DNA of 8,991 nt from CAZUNB01 sp964622235 (GTDB taxonomy: Bacteria > Patescibacteriota > Saccharimonadia > Saccharimonadales > JAGPDM01), in assembly GCA_964622235.1 (NCBI GenBank), contig CAZUNB010000042.1, forward strand, positions 1-8,991, written 5' to 3'. Made by a program: the position numbers and the translations under genes. Position 1 is the stretch's first letter. Every line of letters starts with the position of its first letter. Positions 6,288-8,991 of this stretch are shown piece by piece. Under the pieces are notes generated by a model. It was given only the letters and a program-made list of their open reading frames with translations. It had not been told where the DNA came from and did no database searches.

Positions 6288-7313
6288 TTACGCTGCGAGG
6301 TTGATTTTAACGCCTGGCCCCATAGTACTGTTGATTGAAATAGACTTAACATAATCTGATTTAACACTAGCAGGACGGGCTTCTTTGATAACCTTTATGA
6401 CTGCGTCAATATTTTGCGTCAACTGTTCGTCTTTAAAGCTTACTTTGCCGACGGCGAGGTGCATGATACCGGCTTTATCGACACGATATTCAACTCGTCC
6501 AGCTTTAGCTTCTGATACAGCCTTAGCAACGTCTTTAGTTACGGTGCCACTCTTAGGATTAGGCATTAAGCCTTTTGGACCAAGTAGTTTCGCAAAACGA
6601 CCAAGTTTAGCCATATTCTCAGGTGTCGATACCAATACATCAAAATCTATTTCTTCGGCTTTAAGCTTATCTAGGAGATCATCAGCATACACGATATCTG
6701 CGCCAGCTGCTTTAGCATCCTTATGAAGGTCTTCAGCTGCAAAAACTGCAACGCGTTGAGTTTTACCATTTCCATTAGGAAGAACCATGCTACCTCGAAT
6801 GTTTTGGTCAGCATGTTTTGGATTAACGTTTAAGTTCATGTGCAGTTCGATGCTGGCATCAAATTTAACGGTACTGGCTTTTTGCGCCATTTGTACTGCT
6901 TGGTTAACTTCATAAGTCTTAGTTCTGTCAATATCTGCAACTGCAGTCTGGAAACGCTTACTACGTCGCTCAACACGTGCACGTGGAATCGGTACGGGGC
7001 CTTTGCTAGCAACTACTTCACCTTCTTCGTTAGTAGATGGGTCGAGTTCACCGGCAGCTATCTTAGCCTTACGTTCTTCTTTAGCTTCTTCGGCTTCAGC
7101 TTCTTCGACAGCTTTTTTGCTGTGCTTCCCGGCTTTAGTGAATTTTTTATCTTCTGAATCATCTGTAGATTCTGGATTTGTTGAAGCTTCAGGTGACTCA
7201 TCCGCTTGTTCAACATTTTTAATTGCCTCGGTTATCTCGGCGATTGTATTTTTTTCGGTTACTTTTAGTTTAAGCTTCTTAGCCTCTTCTAGTAATTCTG
7301 CTTTTTTTGCCAT
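6288..7313 (-). CDS. rplA: 50S ribosomal protein L1 with long N-terminal extension
   Basis: L1 forms the mobile stalk of the large subunit at the exit site and in many bacteria represses its own operon by binding mRNA. Residues about 115-341 are a complete L1 core: RRSKRFQ, YEVNQAV, DQNIRGSMVLPNGNGKTQRVAVF in essence as in E. coli L1, the signature LLGPKGLMPNPKSGTVT (243-259), and the C-terminal SINSTMGPGVKI. About 114 residues are added in front. Residues 4-33 resemble a small Rho-N/SAP-type helical motif (KAELLEEAKKLKLKV, then IAEITEAI), followed by an acidic and lysine-rich, probably disordered linker (34-105). Ordinary L1 is about 230 aa. The ATG has AAGGTC about nine bases before it, directly after an L1-site-like hairpin at 7329-7359. 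Confidence 0.97.
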   Translation of the reverse strand: MAKKAELLEEAKKLKLKVTEKNTIAEITEAIKNVEQADESPEASTNPESTDDSEDKKFTKAGKHSKKAVEEAEAEEAKEERKAKIAAGELDPSTNEEGEVVASKGPVPIPRARVERRSKRFQTAVADIDRTKTYEVNQAVQMAQKASTVKFDASIELHMNLNVNPKHADQNIRGSMVLPNGNGKTQRVAVFAAEDLHKDAKAAGADIVYADDLLDKLKAEEIDFDVLVSTPENMAKLGRFAKLLGPKGLMPNPKSGTVTKDVAKAVSEAKAGRVEYRVDKAGIMHLAVGKVSFKDEQLTQNIDAVIKVIKEARPASVKSDYVKSISINSTMGPGVKINLAA

Positions 7314-7328
7314 TATATATGACCTTCC

Positions 7329-7359
7329 TGTGGTTCAAGCGACATTATCGTCTCCCACA
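7329..7359 (-). promoter_or_regulatory. Putative L1-binding leader hairpin mimicking 23S rRNA
   Basis: In the rplA leader (minus strand) TGTGG at the 5' side pairs with CCACA at the 3' side. Inside, GAG pairs with CTT, an unpaired GAA stays on the 3' side, and CGA/TCG close a small TAATG loop. The E. coli 23S rRNA L1 stalk, from memory, has the same order: GGTGG then GAGG, later CCTTGAAATA then CCACC. The hairpin ends 15 bases before the rplA ATG, and the Shine-Dalgarno GGAAGGTC starts right at its base, so bound L1 should block initiation. Structure and resemblance are seen in the sequence; binding is inferred. Confidence 0.65.
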
Positions 7360-7363
7360 CATT

Positions 7364-7408
7364 ATTATATGTATTACATTATATTAACGTTTTTCTAAAA
7401 AAAATCAA
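7364..7408 (-). promoter_or_regulatory. Possible internal promoter(s) for rplA
   Basis: On the minus strand TTGATT (7403-7408) is followed after 16 bases by TAATAT (7381-7386). Two exact TATAAT hexamers occur at 7378-7383 and 7364-7369. The last would start a transcript close to 7357, almost at the first base of the L1-like hairpin, but has no good -35. The stretch is AT-rich, so chance matches are likely and the true start cannot be chosen by eye. Confidence 0.35.
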
Positions 7409-7593
7409 TCGGTAGGCTCATCCGTTAATAAATCTAGATCAGCAACTATATCGCTCAGAGTTTGTTTTGCTGGCGGTTCCACTGGAGGTTTATCTTGTTC
7501 TTCAAAGAATTTATCATAATCTTTTTCTACACCTCGTAATGCTCGCTCTCTCATTTCTTCAGGAGATGATGGACCGATTAGATTATCTTCCAT
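7405..7593 (-). CDS. Small acidic protein between L11 and L1 (62 aa)
   Basis: I do not recognise this protein. It is 62 residues, strongly charged and acidic, with a likely helix at about residues 10-33 (PEEMRERALRGVEKDYDKFFEE), a proline-rich hinge (KPPVEPPAKQ, about 35-44) and a short acidic C-terminal helix (LSDIVADLDLL). No cysteine, signal or membrane segment is seen. It starts three bases after the rplK stop (TAGCAAATG) with only a weak GAGAAG before it, so it is probably coupled to rplK. rplK and rplA are normally adjacent in bacteria, so a gene here is unusual. A small ribosome-associated or assembly partner is a guess from position only. Confidence 0.6.
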   Translation of the reverse strand: MEDNLIGPSSPEEMRERALRGVEKDYDKFFEEQDKPPVEPPAKQTLSDIVADLDLLTDEPTD

Positions 7594-7596
7594 TTG

Positions 7597-8037
7597 CTAC
7601 TTCTCGACTTCAACGCCCATGCTTCGAGCAGAGCCAGCAATTTGAGCTTTAGCTGCTTCGATGTCATTGGCGTTAGTCTGACTCATCTTCATCTCAGCAA
7701 TTTCAGTCAGTTGGGCTTGAGTCAGTTTCCCGACTTTATCTTTTTGTGGAACTCCACTACCCTTTTTGATGCCTAATGCTTTACGGATTAAGTCGTCAGC
7801 TGGAATACCGCTGGTAGTGAAAGTAAAGGTACGATCATCAAAAATGTTCATTTTTACCGTTNNNNNNNNNNCTTGACCTTTAAGATCTGAGGTTCGTTCA
7901 TTGTACTGGCTGATAAAGTCCTGCGCTTGGAGGCCATGCTGACCAAGTGTTGAACCAACTGGTGGCCCAGGGGTCGCATTACCAGCTGGTACGCGGAACT
8001 TTACTCGTGCCGATATTTTCTTTTTCTTCTTTGCCAT
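7597..8037 (-). CDS. rplK: 50S ribosomal protein L11 (contains an assembly gap)
   Basis: L11 binds the GTPase-associated centre of 23S rRNA at the base of the L7/L12 stalk. About 146 aa as assembled (E. coli 142). The N-terminal domain shows PAGNATPGPPVGSTLGQHG, with the proline-glycine motif that faces rRNA and release factors. The C-terminal RNA-binding domain shows DDRTFTFTTSG, GIKKGSGVPQKDKVGKLT and GSARSMGVEVE. A lysine-rich start (AKKKKKISARVKF) follows a good TAGGAG seven bases before the ATG. Ten Ns (7862-7871) fall between GQ and TVKM, leaving four codons unknown. It is the first gene of the run leading through the 62-codon gene to rplA, and divergent from the TPR gene. Confidence 0.96.
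   Translation of the reverse strand: MAKKKKKISARVKFRVPAGNATPGPPVGSTLGQHGLQAQDFISQYNERTSDLKGQXXXXTVKMNIFDDRTFTFTTSGIPADDLIRKALGIKKGSGVPQKDKVGKLTQAQLTEIAEMKMSQTNANDIEAAKAQIAGSARSMGVEVEK
7862..7871. other. Assembly gap of ten Ns inside rplK
   Basis: Ten consecutive Ns interrupt the L11 gene without shifting its frame. The number is a common placeholder. Aligning the flanks with typical L11 sequences leaves about two residues too many across the gap, which suggests four missing bases rather than ten. Confidence 0.95.
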
Positions 8038-8064
8038 CTAAAAACTCCTAAATTTGCATTGTAT

Positions 8065-8088
8065 TGAATATAATTGAAGCTATATTCA
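8065..8088. repeat. Perfect 8-bp inverted repeat upstream of rplK
   Basis: TGAATATA (8065-8072) and TATATTCA (8081-8088) are exact reverse complements around an 8-base centre (ATTGAAGC). It lies 27-51 bases before the rplK ATG, so it may be a DNA operator over the rplK promoter or a hairpin in its leader. The surrounding DNA is AT-rich, which raises the chance of such arms. No clear rplK -35/-10 pair could be chosen here. Confidence 0.45.
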
Positions 8089-8151
8089 TGTTTGTTGCGT
8101 AACATATATATTTTACCGAAATATATGGATATTACAAGTTATTTAAATATA

Positions 8152-8183
8152 GTATTGACAATACAGAATATAAATGTTAACAT
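8152..8183 (+). promoter_or_regulatory. Promoter of the TPR gene with overlapping palindrome
   Basis: A perfect -35 TTGACA (8155-8160), a 17-base spacer and -10 TAACAT (8178-8183) preceded by TG at the extended -10 position (8175-8176). The -35 lies inside the palindrome GTATTG-A-CAATAC (8152-8164), which could serve as a repressor site. The same half-site GTATTG recurs at 8061-8066 next to the rplK inverted repeat. Transcription would begin near 8190, with AAGGA at 8201-8205 before the ATG at 8214. Confidence 0.6.
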
Positions 8184-8213
8184 AAATGTGTAGAAATAAT
8201 AAGGAAAAAAATT

Positions 8214-8669
8214 ATGAATGAACAAAATGGACCGAATACAGTTTCTGTTAAAGAACAACAACTAGGAGATGAGCTGGAACAACGCGGAGCTGAATTGCAT
8301 AATGCTTTTAGTGATTTAGGCATGCTTCACTTATTAGAAGGCAGATTCGAAAAAGCTGAAGACGCATTATTGAGATCAGCAGATACCAATCCGACATGCA
8401 CAAAAACAATCCTTAATCTAGCTGCAGCAGTATACTTAAATCATGGTCCAACTGAAGACGAAGCTCATAGACCTGCGACTCTTACCGCTGGCCATATTCT
8501 TGAAGGAACGCTAGGTGAGCAAGGTAAAGCGCTGTTGATGAGACACCTACATGAAACGGATTTGAGTGAGCTTGGTGAGAATATTCATCCTTATCAGATG
8601 GACATGAGAGATTATATTGCTGAAATCGAGGCAGCTGTGGCGGCGTCTGAGCCTCAACCGATACATTAG
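8214..8669 (+). CDS. TPR-repeat protein, probably only the N-terminal part of a broken gene
   Basis: A 151-codon frame with AAGGA nine bases before its ATG and a strong promoter upstream. Residues about 28-61 form a clear tetratricopeptide repeat: SDLGMLHLLEGRFEKAEDALLRSADTNP in outline, with Gly, Ala and Pro at the family positions. A second helical pair follows (about 62-76), so it is likely a protein-protein interaction scaffold in the cytosol. The rest is helical and acidic. The frame stops at TAG 8667, but protein-like, TPR-type sequence resumes at once in the +1 frame, so this is probably not the full protein. No catalytic motif is present. The partner and role are unknown. Confidence 0.6.
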   Translation: MNEQNGPNTVSVKEQQLGDELEQRGAELHNAFSDLGMLHLLEGRFEKAEDALLRSADTNPTCTKTILNLAAAVYLNHGPTEDEAHRPATLTAGHILEGTLGEQGKALLMRHLHETDLSELGENIHPYQMDMRDYIAEIEAAVAASEPQPIH

Positions 8670-8991
8670 TTTCGAAATAATTGCATCTGATAAATTAGTT
8701 GAAATTAGCGGTTCATTTGAAGAAGCAAAACTCATAAATGATGGATTAACTCCACTTCAAACTTATGCTGAACTTAATCCAGAGTTACTAAAAGATTAAA
8801 ATTCAAGAACTCAAAGCTTATTAGTCTTTGATGGTAAAGAAACGGATGAAAAATTAACAAGCATTCGTCGTGCGCTGGTTTCAAACCTAGGTATGTTTTA
8901 CTCAGATATAGGAGATTTCGATACTGCTACTGGTTTCTTTCAAAAAGCTGTTGAAGCTGATCTAGATTGTCTGGTGTCTGCAATGGCGTTT
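8670..8991 (+). pseudogene. Continuation of the TPR gene in another frame, with an in-frame stop, partial
   Basis: Directly after the TAG at 8667, the +1 frame reads FEIIASDKLVEISGSFEEAKL and on to LNPELLKD, which is protein-like with a TPR-like half-repeat, before TAA at 8797. The same frame then stays open to the window edge. It contains SNLGMFYSDIGDFDTATGFF and QKAVEADLDC, which aligns with the repeat of the upstream frame (S-LGM, G-F-A spacing, Cys). No start codon with a Shine-Dalgarno precedes this last part. The simplest reading is one multi-repeat gene broken by a one-base frameshift and a stop. Sequencing error is possible because the assembly also has a gap nearby. The right end is cut by the window. 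Confidence 0.5.

Noticed and set aside
6385..6726. 113-codon plus-strand frame antisense to rplA
   Set aside because: It is a shadow of the conserved L1 core, with no start signals or protein-like motifs.
7003..7398. 131-codon plus-strand frame antisense to rplA
   Set aside because: Its Ser/Phe/Ala-rich composition is the mirror of the low-complexity Lys/Glu/Ala coding in the L1 extension. No ribosome binding site or family match.
8670..8991. Stop-codon reassignment as explanation for the broken TPR frame
   Set aside because: The CPR code change known to me reads UGA as glycine. The interrupting stops here are TAG and TAA, and TAA, TAG and TGA all end well-supported genes in this window.

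Overview
The window looks like chromosomal DNA of a small-genome bacterium, most likely a Candidate Phyla Radiation member in or near Candidatus Saccharibacteria (TM7). This rests on a compact gene layout, a thymidylate kinase fused to a double ThyX-like region, ribosomal protein L1 with a long N-terminal extension, and many small unrecognised genes. The assignment is an inference from gene content, not from a marker-gene tree. UGA behaves as a normal stop: dihydrofolate reductase and the 62-codon gene between L11 and L1 both end in TGA. Ten Ns at 7862-7871 mark an assembly gap inside the L11 gene.

Layout. 3-656 (+) is an unrecognised gene. 712-3657 (-) is a two-gene thymidine nucleotide operon, dcd followed by tmk-thyX. 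3739-4449 (-) is a membrane-anchored, probably exported protein. 4595-5223 (+) is a two-gene unit, a 42-codon peptide gene followed by a dihydrofolate reductase gene. 5227-8037 (-) is a tight five-gene run transcribed right to left: rplK (L11), a 62-codon gene, rplA (L1), an inositol monophosphatase-family gene and a small membrane protein. 8214-8991 (+) is a TPR-repeat gene whose reading frame looks broken, running off the right edge. No gene-free stretch reaches 300 bases; the longest is the 176-base divergent region 8038-8213.

How the genes work together. Dcd, ThyX and Tmk can take dCTP through dUTP/dUMP and dTMP to dTDP. The Dcd signature resembles bifunctional dCTP deaminase/dUTPases, so two genes may cover the whole route. 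The dihydrofolate reductase acts in the folate cycle beside it. The L11-L1 genes belong to the ribosome. The leader of rplA can fold into a hairpin closely resembling the L1 binding site of 23S rRNA, set directly against the rplA Shine-Dalgarno, which suggests L1 represses its own translation.

The most interesting points are the rRNA-mimicking L1 leader, and the kinase-ThyX fusion whose two ThyX halves have lost complementary parts of the ThyX signature motif. Nothing seen indicates a defence system, mobile element or CRISPR array.
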